In this document: in pieces, positions 54,101 through 64,000 of the stretch
Numbering within the stretch: position 1 is the first letter of the stretch
Layout of the letters: each line of letters opens with the position of its first letter
Assembly: GCA_018136815.1 (NCBI GenBank)
Contig: CM030941.1
Span: forward strand, 4,049,559 to 4,113,558
Length of the DNA: 64,000 nt
Direction: 5' to 3'
Source: Isochrysis galbana
Taxonomy: Eukaryota > Haptophyta > Isochrysidales > Isochrysidaceae
Notes under the pieces: generated by a model
The model's database searches: none
Seen by the model: only the letters and a program-made list of their open reading frames with translations
Told to the model about the DNA's origin: nothing
Position numbers and translations under genes: made by a program

Positions 54101-56378
54101 CGGCCGGCGACAGCGAGCCATCCGTCGAAATTGTGCGGGTTGCAGATGGCGACTCGGAGGCCACCTACACGGTTGAGCGGATCCTCCGCGAGATGGCCAA
54201 GGACGATGGCGGCGTGGCGGAACGATCGGTCCTGGCAAAAGGCCAATCACAAGAATCTTTTGGGATTCTCTACCGCACAAACGCCCAAGCGCTGGTGTTC
54301 GAAAAGGAGCTCCTCAAGCAAGGGGTAAGTGCATAAGCGCCCAACTACTTGCGCCTGCTGTGCGAGCTGTGCACGGCCATGGTAAGTGGCGCACTCGACG
54401 CGCACTTGCTTACTTGCGACCGCCACAGGTACCGTACACGCTTGTGAAGGCTCGCTCGTTCTTCCAGGGCAAGGAGGTGCGCGATGCGCTGAGCTACCTT
54501 CGTCTACTGCACAATTTTGCCGACGATACCGCGCTTGATAGGATCGTGAACGTGCCCCCTCGCCGCATTGGGACCGCCACTTGGAGCGTGGTTAAAGAGG
54601 ACGCGGCCCATCGTGGCGAGCGCCTTTGGCAGGCGCTAGAGCGGGCCATTGGTGCGGCGGACGTGGTTGGTGGCGAGCCAGCGCTTCATGAGGCGGCTGA
54701 GGGGGTGCCTCAGACGGCGCCGCGCCTGTCACGGGCGGCAACTTCAGCGCTTTCCGCCTTCCACTCACTTGCAGTGCGCTACGCGTCCATCGTTGCGGAC
54801 GACAAGGCCGTAATGGAGATGGAGTCATGCGCAGATCCCTTGCGAGGAGCCACAAATCGGAGTTTTGAGGATGGAGACAGCGAATCTCCTCTGGTGCTAG
54901 CGGGCTCGGAGCTGCTGGCAAGACGAGCACGCTTCCGTAGATCCTTGTGGCGGCGAGCGGCACACGCGGACGATAGCGGTGAGACGGGTGGGGAGGAGGA
55001 CGGCGGCCGCCTCGATATGGCGGCGGGTGGGCGAGAGGACGGCAAGCTACTTCACGTGGGCGAGGGATGGGGGGCGGCCGCCCTTGACGGCGGCGAAGGT
55101 GTGGGTGGCCTTGACGGCTGGACTTTCGAGGATAGTAATGCCACTCCAGGCGCGGAGGCCTTTGAGAAGGGTGGCCTGGCCCGTTTGCTTATGGATATCA
55201 TGAAGGAGGTAGACTATGAGGGCTTCACAAGGAGGAAGGACGACGGGACGGGCCGCTCGCGTTGGGCTAAGGTTGGTGAGCTGGCCTCGATGGCAGCGCC
55301 ATATCGAGTTGGAGAGCTCGGGCTCTTTCTTGATCAGGTGCGTCCACATGCGCGCGGCTCGCGGGACCAGCCGAGCCCGGGCCGGGTGGAAGGGCTCGGC
55401 TGGAAGAGGCCTCGTCCATGTCAAGTTTAGTCGAGGGGCAACGCACTTAAAGTAGTACTTGAACAATTGAACGCGGTACTGCTCCGTCTCAGGTGGCGCT
55501 CGTTTCTGATATGGATGCGACAGATGGGCATGGGACAATGGAGACTGCCGGCGAACCGCCAGTGAAGTTGATGACTATTCATGCGGCCAAGGTGAGTGCC
55601 ACGGGCCTTGGTAGCCCGATGTCATTATTACCTGCTGGTCGCGTGTTCGCGGGCAGGGCGTAGCCTGATCGGTGCGTGACTTCGGACTTGAATCGGCTCT
55701 CATGGAACAACACAAGGGACGCGGGCATGTGCACAGAAGCTGGGTGCAGGCGACGCGCCATTGCAACGATGCTCTGCACTCGCGTTGCTTCCACTCGGTA
55801 TCCTTGTTCGCTCCAGGGCCTCGAGTTTGACCACGTCTTTCTTGTGGGCGTGGAAGAGGATTTTCTCCCGCACCGCTACTCTCAGGTGCGCAAAGCGCAG
55901 CAACGAGCGCACCCGCAGCGGCGTGCACACGCCCTCGTCCGCCCCTTATCCTGCACACATTTGCTTTGCATCCTACAGTCTGATCTTGGCATTTCATGTG
56001 GGTGTTGTGCAGGATGATGACGCCCAAGTCAGCGAGGAGCGCAGGCTACTATACGTGGCCATGACGCGTGCACGCCGTTCCCTAGTGATGAGTCATGCAG
56101 ACGCCCGAGCCATATTCGGAATGCTTCATCCCCGGGCTCCCTCGAGATTTCTCAGCGCTTTGTCACCGAGTCTTGCTACGCGAAGGCGCGCAATCACGCT
56201 CGCGGAACGCCTGTCGCCGCCGGCTGCAGTTCGAGGTGCGCGCACATATGGGCAGGGCGAATCGGTCGGCGCCGACGGTGCGCTAGTCGACGCCGGGTGG
56301 CAGGCCACGTCGTGGGGCCCGTCTGCCGGTCGGGAGGCCACGCCGGGCGGCTCCTACAACAAGGATCTGCCGTTCTAA
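51120..56378 (+). CDS. HNH nuclease - UvrD/PcrA-type SF1A helicase fusion, 11 exons
   Basis: Inferred exons: 51120-52110, 52215-52360, 52511-52648, 52847-53043, 53154-53328, 53500-53583, 53668-54324, 54429-55337, 55493-55591, 55817-55885, 56013-56378, giving 1276 aa with all phases closing. Residues 1-40 ([20 protein letters not shown], Arg-rich, no acids) could be organelle targeting. A Gly/Glu-rich GA-repeat-encoded linker follows. The HNH domain (about 118-165) has [26 protein letters not shown] and [10 protein letters not shown]. The helicase starts near 309: LNAQQ (Q motif), AAGPGTGKTRVL (Walker A), [29 protein letters not shown] (II), [14 protein letters not shown] (III), LELNYRS (IV), [20 protein letters not shown] (V), [13 protein letters not shown] (VI). 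Several introns split these motifs. HNH and Walker A share exon 1, so the fusion does not depend on intron calls. Likely role: 3'-5' unwinding plus cleavage in organelle DNA repair (inference). Confidence 0.9.
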
Positions 56379-56727
56379 TGAATTTGATTTTACACCTTGT
56401 TGGAAGAGCGTCTTCCCCTGAACGCCTCCGTCCGCTGCTTGTCGCCCCTTGCTCACGTTTCCGTGTGTGCGACTTCTGTGGGGTACCTGGAGCCTGGCGG
56501 GCCTAGACTAATTATTTTGTGCTAGGCCATCTGCCACTGCGCTAAGGCCCTTGCTTAGTAAGGGACCTGAGCCGCCGGGCTCGGTAAGCCCACCCCGAAG
56601 CGCCCACCCTTGCACGCTATATGTATGCGTATGGAGAGCTCTTAAGGCAGAGAAATAAAGACTCAGCAGCACGCCTCCCTCGCCCTCGAGGGGGACTGAC
56701 TGACAACGTGAGGCGGGCGCACGAACA
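56379..56727. other. 3' flank of the helicase gene
   Basis: It contains AATAAA (near 56653), which could be a polyadenylation signal although it lies about 275 bp past the stop. No other gene was seen. Confidence 0.4.
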
Positions 56728-57150
56728 CTAGTACCGCGCGGGCTGCACCCAGTCCGGCACCGCCTCTTCCATGCTAGTACTGGCTCCGGCCGCTATAGCG
56801 TCGGCCGTGCGCAGCTGTTGTGCCACCGTGTCTCGTGCGTAAATGGCTGCCACGTCGGAATCCCACCGCCCGCGCGCCTTCAGCTGCTGCGAGGTGCCCC
56901 CCGCGTCGGCGAGGTCCGTCGCACCGCCGATGCGAAAACTGTGGGCTCCCACATGCGCGGGGTCGAGGGCGCCATGGAGGCGCGCGGCCAGCCTCTTGGC
57001 GTAGTGGTTCAGGGCTGCCGTGGAGATGGGCTGAGGAGAGAAGGACCCTCCCCTGCTACCTGCGGCGCGGGAGCGGAAAAAGGGGCCGAGGCCGTCGCTG
57101 TGCCGGCCCTGCGGGTACGCCGAGCTGCCGGTATGCGTCAGACAGGTCGA
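56728..57150 (-). mobile_element. Tyrosine-recombinase fragment (DIRS/Ngaro- or Crypton-like)
   Basis: A fossil. The minus strand encodes the C-terminal half of a tyrosine recombinase: LNHYAKRLAARLHGALD, VGAHSFRIGGATDLADAGG, QQLKARGRWDSDVAAIYARD. The HxFR...GRW...Y order is that of recombinases in DIRS-type elements and Cryptons. No reverse transcriptase adjoins it, so the host element type is undecided. Only a part is present. Confidence 0.7.
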
Positions 57151-57459
57151 TAGCCCAGAGGGCCGCTCGCTCGACGGCGACCGAAGCCGCCGGAGCCCAA
57201 GCGCTCGCAAGCCTCAGCCCCTCCCGATCAGGACGTCGAGATGGCGCCACGCTCCCTCGCCTCCCAAGCAGCCACACAGCCAGGGGACAAGCAGAGTCCT
57301 GTTCCTTGTTGCAGACTAGAGCCAGGGCAATGCCCAGCCACCCGCCCCCCTCGTCTCGCCACCCAACCAAGGGCTCCCCATGGGGGGCTGGCAGCAGTGC
57401 TGCCACCCCCATGGTGGCAACTCCTACCTTCAGTGCACCCCTCGGCCCTCGGGGGCGGG

Positions 57460-57600
57460 CATAGGGACAGGCCAGAGTTTCGTTTGAGACCTGCCCAAAT
57501 TTCGTTCGATATTTCGTCCATATTTCGCGTTTCCCCCCCCAAATTTCGACAATATTTCGCTTGCGCTCAGCTATAATATTAGTGAGTACTAGTAAGAAGC
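57460..57600. mobile_element. hAT-like subterminal repeat block
   Basis: AAATTTCG and ATATTTCG words recur (57497-57560), as at 30640-30740 near a hATC remnant. It ends exactly where the LTR-type element begins (57601), suggesting that the latter landed in a hAT end. Confidence 0.5.
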
Positions 57601-58877
57601 TGTTGTATTCCTGCCCATCTGAAGGCTGTAGGCATGAATATTCGTGTAAGGTACGCGCTCACAATTACAATTGAACAGTTCCCCGTGTTGCCACTGACGC
57701 ACAAGACACACAGATTCGGATTCCCCATGGTCTCAAGTCCAGGTTTGCAGATTTTGGTCTCGAAATTTGCGATTCGAATTTTGTTTTTGCTGTTACTATA
57801 ATTGTTGGCTCGTTTAAGGTAATAAACCGGCATGACTTCGACTTCTCGTTCCGCAGTTGCTCTGCGAGACTCTCTCTCTCTCTCTCTCCGTCCTCCTCTC
57901 CTCGGCCGACGGAGGGAAGTTTCGTCCAAAACATTCTCCGGTCCCAGGATGTTCCGTGGGGGTCTCTCTGCGCTCCGCGAGGGAAAGGACGCGATCTCGC
58001 TCCGAGATCACCCTCGCGCCCTCCCACGCTGCCCCGCCGTGCCCTCGGTCCCTCGCCCCCCGCGGCAGGTTCTTCCTCTCGGCGTGCCATCCGTCGCCTC
58101 CGGCCGTTATATTATTCCCCCCCCCGCGCGAGGTTCTTCTCCTCCGCGCGCGGTTCGTTTCCTCCGGCCGTCGTTCGTTCCCCCCCCCGCGCGCGCTGTT
58201 TCCCCCCCTCGCTTCGATTCCTCTCGCGATTCCTTCGATGATTGCCTCCATCTCGTCCGTTCTTCTTCGCGATTCTCGCGGAGGGGGTACCGATGTTTAA
58301 CGTTAGTTTCGCCGCGTTTTCGGTGAAAGAAAGGAAGAACGAATGGCACGCGCCCCGCGTCTCGCGTCTTGTTTCGTCGCCCCTTGCTCGTCGCTTGTCT
58401 AGAAGGTCTCTCTGCACATCGCCTTCTTCCCCCCGCGCGAGTTTGGACCTCTCCTCGACCCTCCGCGTTGGCTTCAGCGGACGAGTTTTCACTTTAACGA
58501 TAGTTTGAACCCTTCGTTTGCGTAGTTTTGCGCTCTCTTTCCGTATTTCTTCGCGCATGACGAGCGATCGCGACCTCAGCCTTTGTCGCACGGGGAGGGT
58601 TTGTTTATCGTATGATTCCGGAGTGTTTACGTTAGTTTTCTGAGCCCAAGGTCGTTGGGGTTTGGGTTTCTTGTGAGTGTTTTTGTAGCAGCTTCGTCGA
58701 GTCCCACCGTGTTCCCAAGCGAGTCCCCCCGAGTTCCCGAGTCTATACCCCGAGTCAACGAGTCAATACCAGCCAAGCACGCGCCTGAGCCACCCCCAGT
58801 CGCCTGCCACCACCTCCCACAAGCCTCCTTCCACACTTCCGCGCCCTCCGTGCGTCGTGCGTCGTGCGTCGATCACC

Positions 58878-61643
58878 ATGCCCGTAGTCACCCCCGAGGA
58901 AAGCTCCATGAGCTCCCCGCAAGAACCGCATTCCGCGCTAGCTGCCGGCGCGCCCTCGCAGGCCATCTCCAAGAGTGAGATGAGCCTTGCTCTGACAAGC
59001 ACAAAATCTTCGCTCGCGCCTTCGGCTCCGGTCGTCACGTCGAGTTCTTCCCTTGAGAAATCTTCATCGTCCCCGCGTCATGAGCCCGTCTCTTCTTCTT
59101 CTCTTCCCGAACTGTTCGGGTCGAAGTCTCCTGGGGAAGAGAGCCTCGTGGGACCCCTCCCTTCTTCAAAGGAGAGCCTTTCCGAGCCAGTTCTCCCCCC
59201 CTCTCGCCTCTCCGCGCCGACGGTCGAAGTTCCGCCGCCTCCGCGGGCCTCTACTCACACCCCGTCAACTGGAGCTGGAATGGGTCCTCTAGCCTCGTCC
59301 GTTGCTCCACCGGTGGCCTTTCCTCTCCTTTCTTTCGCTGATCCTTTGCCAAGTGTTCCTTCCTCTCTCAATCCCTCTGTGGTTGGTGCTGAAGATGATG
59401 TGGGTTCCGTCCGGTCCCTCCCTCCTTTCGAGCCCCCACCATATGAAGAGTTTGTTCCACCCCCGTCGACGTATTCGTACCCCAAACGTAACGTCGTTCC
59501 ACCTCCGACCGCCACCGTCGGCGCCGCCCAAATCATGGACCAACAAGTCCAGATCGAGGCTCTCCGCGGCGCTGTCGACCGCCTCGAGTCCTCTACCCTC
59601 CAAGCCGCCCAGCGCCACGAAGAATTTCAGCGAGAGGTGGGTTCTACCTTCAACACGATACTCAACATTCTACAGGGCCAAGCGGGCACTACGACTTCGT
59701 CTCGAGTCGAAACTTCGCCACCGCTTGTGGAAGAAGGAGACAACTCCATCGGTGCTCCCCCTGCCTCGGCCAAGTTTCCTTCTCAACCTTTGCCCGCCGC
59801 GCCGTTCTCCGTTCCGCCAAATCCGATTTCCGATCCCGTACCCAATACACCCGTTCCTGTCCCGTCTGTCAAGCCTGTTTCTGATCCCCAACCTCCACCC
59901 ACCGTCGCGGGCCTCCGCTCGCTTCCAAATCCGGCGACTCGGCGGCATCCCGTCGATCCAAGCCTCGCCGGGGATGTTTCTGAGCGAGAGGTCATCCTAG
60001 CCTCATGGGACCAACTGTTTAACATGTCCCCCTATGAGGTAGCTTCTCTCTACAAGAACTCCGACGATTTCGAGCTAATCCACGCCATTCTCAACGGCGG
60101 CCTCTCTCGGGCCGGCAATGTTTGGCACTACCGTGTGTTTTTCGAGAAGGAGCACGTGACCAAGTGGGCTCGGAGCCGCTTCTTCCTCGACCGCACCCTC
60201 CATCACCAAGTCCGAATGGGCAAAGAGCTTTCCGAGATCAAGTTCCCCAAGGGCCTGGCCTCGGACAACGTCCAGACAGCGGCCACCTCCTGGAATGATT
60301 TTCGTCTGTCCTTCATCAAGCCACTCGAGCGCGCCCTCTCGCTCGGCTGCGACCACCGTGAAATCTTTACATCCTTGCTAGCGGCCGCCAACTTGTGCAC
60401 CACCGGCAACCAAAGGATTTACGCCTTCCTCCTCGATCTCGCCGAAGATCCGGTTCTCTCTCTCAACCCCGCGCTAGCCTGCGACGTGCTTCTCCGCAAG
60501 TGCGACGCCACTTTCGCGGCCAACGTGCCCGGCTTCGCCAAAGACTCCGCCTCCATGGAGTGGGACCGGCTCGTAGCCCGTGAAGCCGGCTCCGATCTCT
60601 TAGAGTTATCCAAGAATTTGGTGCGTGCGTACGTCCGCAAGATGGGCGACGCGAAGGTGGATGCCACGACGGTCTGGGACCACCCGAACATGTCGCACGA
60701 TATCAATCAACGATTCGAGTCCATCATTCGGAACGACAAGGTCGACGCGGCTCGCGGCGTGGATAACGCGACCAAGTTCGGCGAGTGTCTTGCGAAGACT
60801 CGCTTCCGCGTCGAGAACCACGAGCTCCCTCGTTCGGCCCTTTCGTGCGTCAACCTCTGCCAGCGCTACCTGAGCCCGTACGAACAAGCCCGCGCTGGCC
60901 AACAAGCGTCGGTCACGGTCGCCGCCGTGACGCCGCCGGCGACTACTTCCAAGTCCACCAAGACCGCCAAGGTTGCTAAGACTGCCTCTAACCCCGCAGA
61001 CACTACGGCTTCGATGGTCGCCGCCGTCCAAGCGGCGGTGGCCGAGGCATTAAAATCGCAAAACAACAACTCGAACCGCAAGGCGACTGGCGCTGACAAT
61101 CGTCGGGCTCCGCCTCCGCCTACGAATTACTCCGCATCGTCTCCGTTACCGGACGCACTTCTTGACCGTCCCCTCGGCAAAAGCACGTCTTCCCGTCGCC
61201 AATGTGATCCCCCTCCGAACGGCCTTGGGCTTCCGGCCGATTCGGGCCTCTCGGAATGGGATCCAGGTAGCTGGTCTCGAGCGCGAGCCCGCTTCTGGCA
61301 AATCTCTCGTTACGCGGGTCACCCGGCCCTTCGCGCTGCGCTCACGCGCTGCCGTCCCTCGGATGCCACCATGACGGCGCCGCGTCTCGACGACTTAGAC
61401 CGCGACGTCAAGGAGTGGACCGACGCCAACGGCTGCGCGTACTGCGCCTTTCGTCCCCGGGCTCCATCTGGTACGCCCGAGGCAGACTTGTGGAAGTATG
61501 GCACGGGCGACGGAGCTCATAACCCCGTCGTTTGCCAACCATACATTCGTTTTCTCTGCGAAGGCGGCAGTGGCGAGTGTGGTAACGACCCAGAAGTCCA
61601 CCGCCGCCTCCGCACGATGGTTGTTCTCCGTCCGGCCCAGTAG
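58878..61643 (+). CDS. Gag-like ORF of the LTR-type element
   Basis: 922 codons from the ATG at 58878 (CACCATGCCC; the diverged copy at 4557 starts with the same Met-Pro-Val). Residues 1-350 are Ser/Pro-rich and disordered, with a short coiled stretch (VQIEALRGAVDRLESST). Residues about 370-680 are a helical domain of capsid type: WDQLFNMSPYEVASLYKNSD, FELIHAILNGGLSRAGN, FFLDRTLHHQVRMGKEL, LERALSLGCDHREIFTSLLA. Then comes an Ala/Thr/Lys-rich basic linker. The C-terminal 150 residues have Cys/His spacing (GCAYCAF...VVCQPYIRFLCEGG...EC) that could bind zinc or nucleic acid. It is not a classical CCHC knuckle. Function is inferred from position and layout. Confidence 0.65.
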   Translation: MPVVTPEESSMSSPQEPHSALAAGAPSQAISKSEMSLALTSTKSSLAPSAPVVTSSSSLEKSSSSPRHEPVSSSSLPELFGSKSPGEESLVGPLPSSKESLSEPVLPPSRLSAPTVEVPPPPRASTHTPSTGAGMGPLASSVAPPVAFPLLSFADPLPSVPSSLNPSVVGAEDDVGSVRSLPPFEPPPYEEFVPPPSTYSYPKRNVVPPPTATVGAAQIMDQQVQIEALRGAVDRLESSTLQAAQRHEEFQREVGSTFNTILNILQGQAGTTTSSRVETSPPLVEEGDNSIGAPPASAKFPSQPLPAAPFSVPPNPISDPVPNTPVPVPSVKPVSDPQPPPTVAGLRSLPNPATRRHPVDPSLAGDVSEREVILASWDQLFNMSPYEVASLYKNSDDFELIHAILNGGLSRAGNVWHYRVFFEKEHVTKWARSRFFLDRTLHHQVRMGKELSEIKFPKGLASDNVQTAATSWNDFRLSFIKPLERALSLGCDHREIFTSLLAAANLCTTGNQRIYAFLLDLAEDPVLSLNPALACDVLLRKCDATFAANVPGFAKDSASMEWDRLVAREAGSDLLELSKNLVRAYVRKMGDAKVDATTVWDHPNMSHDINQRFESIIRNDKVDAARGVDNATKFGECLAKTRFRVENHELPRSALSCVNLCQRYLSPYEQARAGQQASVTVAAVTPPATTSKSTKTAKVAKTASNPADTTASMVAAVQAAVAEALKSQNNNSNRKATGADNRRAPPPPTNYSASSPLPDALLDRPLGKSTSSRRQCDPPPNGLGLPADSGLSEWDPGSWSRARARFWQISRYAGHPALRAALTRCRPSDATMTAPRLDDLDRDVKEWTDANGCAYCAFRPRAPSGTPEADLWKYGTGDGAHNPVVCQPYIRFLCEGGSGECGNDPEVHRRLRTMVVLRPAQ

Positions 61644-64000
61644 GTCGCCGGCGGGGCCCACGTCCGCGCTGTTACCCCGCTACCAGTCCAGGGTAGTGGG
61701 CCTGAACGCCACCCACCAAAAGATCGTATTACGCTACGGCCGAGTACTTCTACGGCCTCCAACCGGTACCCCAAGATTCCCCAAGTTCCAGACAAGCCCT
61801 GCCACCTCCATCCCCCTCTTTCTCCTGCCTCCTCGCCGATTGCCCCTATTTCTCCCAATGCCGATGATTCCATCCTGATTCTCGATATCACGCACGAGTC
61901 CTCAAAACCAAGTCAACCGTCACCGCCTCTCTATCAACTCAAGCCGCTCAACCGCTACCCCCCGCCACTCCTCAAGCATCCCCAGTCCAAGACCTCACGG
62001 TCTGCGAAAATCCAGCCGCCGCAGGCCCAATCCAACCTTCAATCCTTCAAATCAAATTTCGCATGTCCGAGCCACAAAACGTCTCCCGAGTACGAGTCCG
62101 AGTCCAAGTCACGTTCAGAATTACCCTCTTCGTCTTACGCCACCGCGAGCCCATCTACGAGTCTGAGCCCAGTCCAGTCATCACCGGTATCACCAGTCTC
62201 CATTACTACGACGATGGAGGCGCAGTTCTCCGGTTCTTCCCCACTTTCTTTCGAGTCCGAGTCCAAGCCTGTTTTGAGCAAACCCCGTTCTGAGCCATCC
62301 GAGTCCGAGTCCGAGTCCGAGTCCGAGTTTACAACGTCACCGAGTCCTACCACGCGGTCGACCGCAGGATTAACGGAGCTCCAGCCACTCACTGAGCCTC
62401 CGACGACCACTCCTTCCGCGGGAGTGTTCACCTTCGGTCCTCCGCGCCCCGAGTCTGAGTCATTTGGAATCTCCGGTCACTTCCAGAATTCCAACCACAA
62501 CCGAGCCCCGTTTCACGAGCCACCGCGTATCGAGTCCAAACACAAGCTGACGCCGAAGCCCTCGACGACAGCCACTGTGTCCTTGTCCGAGCCACCGTTC
62601 CGAGTCTCGCCGCAGCCGGCCTGCCACTCCAGCAGGCTGCACGCCGCCGAGCCGATCCCTTCCGTTTCCGTTCCGAGTCCGAGTCCAATCGCACAAGACA
62701 GTGCATCCCGAGCCCGCGTAATCAAGCCCGTCACCGAGTCCGAGATTTCGGCCGCACCGAGCCAACCGGTGCTGGCCACCGTGCCCCTATTGTCATCACA
62801 AGCTTCAGCTTCGTCCTCACCGACGGTTGCGACGCCAGGGGGCTTCACCTTTGAGCCGGCCCCGTCCGTTCCCATTTCGAAAGTTAGCCCTGTTATTGGC
62901 GTCCAGCACGCCAGAAACGACGAGTCCGAGTCCGAGTACAAATTAACGTCACCGCGGAGTCCGCGGTCGACCACCGGCGTTCCCACGCCACCCCATCAAC
63001 CGAGAGCCCTGGAGGAGCTTGAACAGCCGTCTCCTAGCCCCTCTCAAGTCGCCGAGTCTTCCGAATTCGAGTCTGAATCCACCGTAATTTCAGCGGTCCA
63101 TCCACCCGCTAGCCCGAGCCAAGTCCTCCGAAGAATGCTTCGCATTGCAGAACCTCTTCGGCCACTACCCACGCCAGCCGCTGCCGCAGAGCCACCACCC
63201 TGGCCCCAGCCTTCCCCGCAGCCGGCTTCTACGACAGCCACGTCCCTTCTTTCGCCGGCGCCGACCCCGCCGACGACAGAATGCAACGACGTCTCCTCTT
63301 CCGACGTGACCATGGAGAGTGACCACAACTCCTCTGCACGTCGAGGAACGGCGGCCTCCCAAACCGAGCTTCTACGCCCATTGAGCCAGCCCAACCGAGT
63401 CCCTGAGCCATGTCCTTCATGTCTCTCACCGGTGGTCTCGCGGCCGCGGCGTCCGTCGCCGCCGTCCGACACCCCACTTCTCCGAGTTTCTTCGTCAATC
63501 CCGTCCTCCGAGCCCGTCTCTACGTCGTCGATATCCGAGTCTTCTTCCATTCGTCCTACGTCGCTGCGGCCACCGGTCGCCGCCTCCGAGCACTGCCTGC
63601 CTCTCGATACCACTGCCACCACCATCATGCGCGTGGCAGCGATCAATGCGTCCGCGATCCAGTCCTTCGATTCCTCTCAAAACAACTCCGATGTCGGCAC
63701 CCGTGATGATACCCCGTCACCCGCTCTCCACGCTCTCGCCTCTCTTCGTGCACGAGCGAGCGGCTCTGCGGTGGTATTACCTCGGCACCTCACGGAGGCA
63801 GCCCAAGAGCTTCGCCGGCCTCGCAATGGCACCCTAGCCTCGCCTGCCGCCGCGCTACCCAAGCACTTCGATGAGCTTTGCGCTGAGCTCACGAAGATGA
63901 ATCAACGAGTCCAAGACGGGCTGACGTCTGGCTGTCACGCACCACGCGTTCTCGTCGTTGGCGAGACGAGCGGCGTCGTCTCCTCCATGTTCCTACTCGC
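61644..64000 (+). CDS. Second ORF of the LTR-type element, Ser/Pro/Glu-rich, incomplete
   Basis: This stays open in the gag frame for about 785 codons to the window edge. It is low in complexity: Pro/Ser/Thr-rich with Ser-Glu runs (SESESESE near 62300, also 62925, 63070) produced by GAGTCC repeats. Near the end a more ordered segment appears (HFDELCAELTKMNQRV, RVLVVGETSGVV). No protease, RT or integrase motif is reached. In some LTR families the downstream ORF shares the gag frame and is expressed by read-through; nothing here shows that this is used. Confidence 0.5.

Larger units (their letters stand above)
57601..64000 (+). mobile_element. LTR-type retroelement, 5' part, runs off the window
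   Basis: It starts TGTTGTATTCCTGCC at 57601 and has a long leader (57601-58877). The leader shares blocks with the fragments at 3158 and 31194 and ends in GAGTC-rich repeats (GAGTCCCCCCGAGTTCCCGA). Then come a gag-like ORF (58878-61643) and a second long open stretch in the same frame to the window end. This copy looks largely whole over what is visible and is younger than the 3.1- and 31.2-kb relatives. Superfamily assignment would need the pol region, which lies beyond 64000. Confidence 0.7.

Noticed and set aside
57228-57576. Frames downstream of the tyrosine-recombinase fragment
   Set aside because: They are composition-driven and show no motif.

Overview
The window is nuclear DNA of a eukaryotic alga, most likely a haptophyte of the Emiliania/Prymnesium kind. 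It is GC-rich. Its genes carry many short introns with GTGCG- or GTGAG-type donors and at least one probable GC-AG intron. It encodes canonical histones H3 and H4 with 3' stem-loops, a mitochondrial ribosomal protein and a protein with a cyanobacterial/plastid domain (DUF1825). Mobile-element debris is abundant. The lineage is inferred from these traits; no marker here settles it.

Left part (1-24 kb), mostly genes: a SpoU/TrmH RNA 2'-O-methyltransferase (721-2540, +); an old LTR-element 5' piece abutting a SAP-like/chromodomain gene (4763-5449, +); a dimeric satellite of about 405 bp period (5500-6905); an 11-exon ABC1/UbiB-family kinase (7656-10706, +); a complete 2.05-kb TIR DNA transposon with target duplication (11097-13148); histone H3 (-) divergent from a type II membrane protein resembling a glycosyltransferase (14358-16524, +); an inositol-monophosphatase-like gene (-); histone H4 (-) divergent from mitochondrial bS18 (+); and a six-exon UDP-glucose 4-epimerase (-). 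The two histone promoters share one 17-bp element at nearly the same distance from the ATG.

Middle part (24-43 kb), mostly accessory: two related minus-strand LTR elements (24.2-25.2 and 40.9-42.1 kb), further LTR pieces, hAT transposon remnants including one with both ends (about 37.03-38.98 kb), a SINE-like insert between 18-bp direct repeats, unassigned ORFs, and a G-run/C-run block (35.05-35.74 kb). Two host genes sit within it: an acyl-protein-thioesterase-like hydrolase (33308-34998, -) and a DUF1825 protein (39172-40358, +).

Right part (43-64 kb): a single-exon PH-domain phosphatidylinositol 4-kinase (43540-45957, +); a retroelement graveyard with a LINE reverse-transcriptase fragment and an LTR inserted in an integrase fragment (46.5-49.2 kb); a small secreted/membrane protein (-); a 650-bp GA microsatellite; an 11-exon gene fusing an HNH nuclease domain to a UvrD/PcrA-type helicase (51120-56378, +); a tyrosine-recombinase fragment; and the 5' part of a large LTR-type element (57601 to the window end) with a 922-residue gag-like ORF.

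There are no operons. The only functional pairings visible are the divergent histone promoters and the histone 3' stem-loops. Exon coordinates were derived by hand from frame continuity, splice signals and family conservation, and have not been checked against transcripts.
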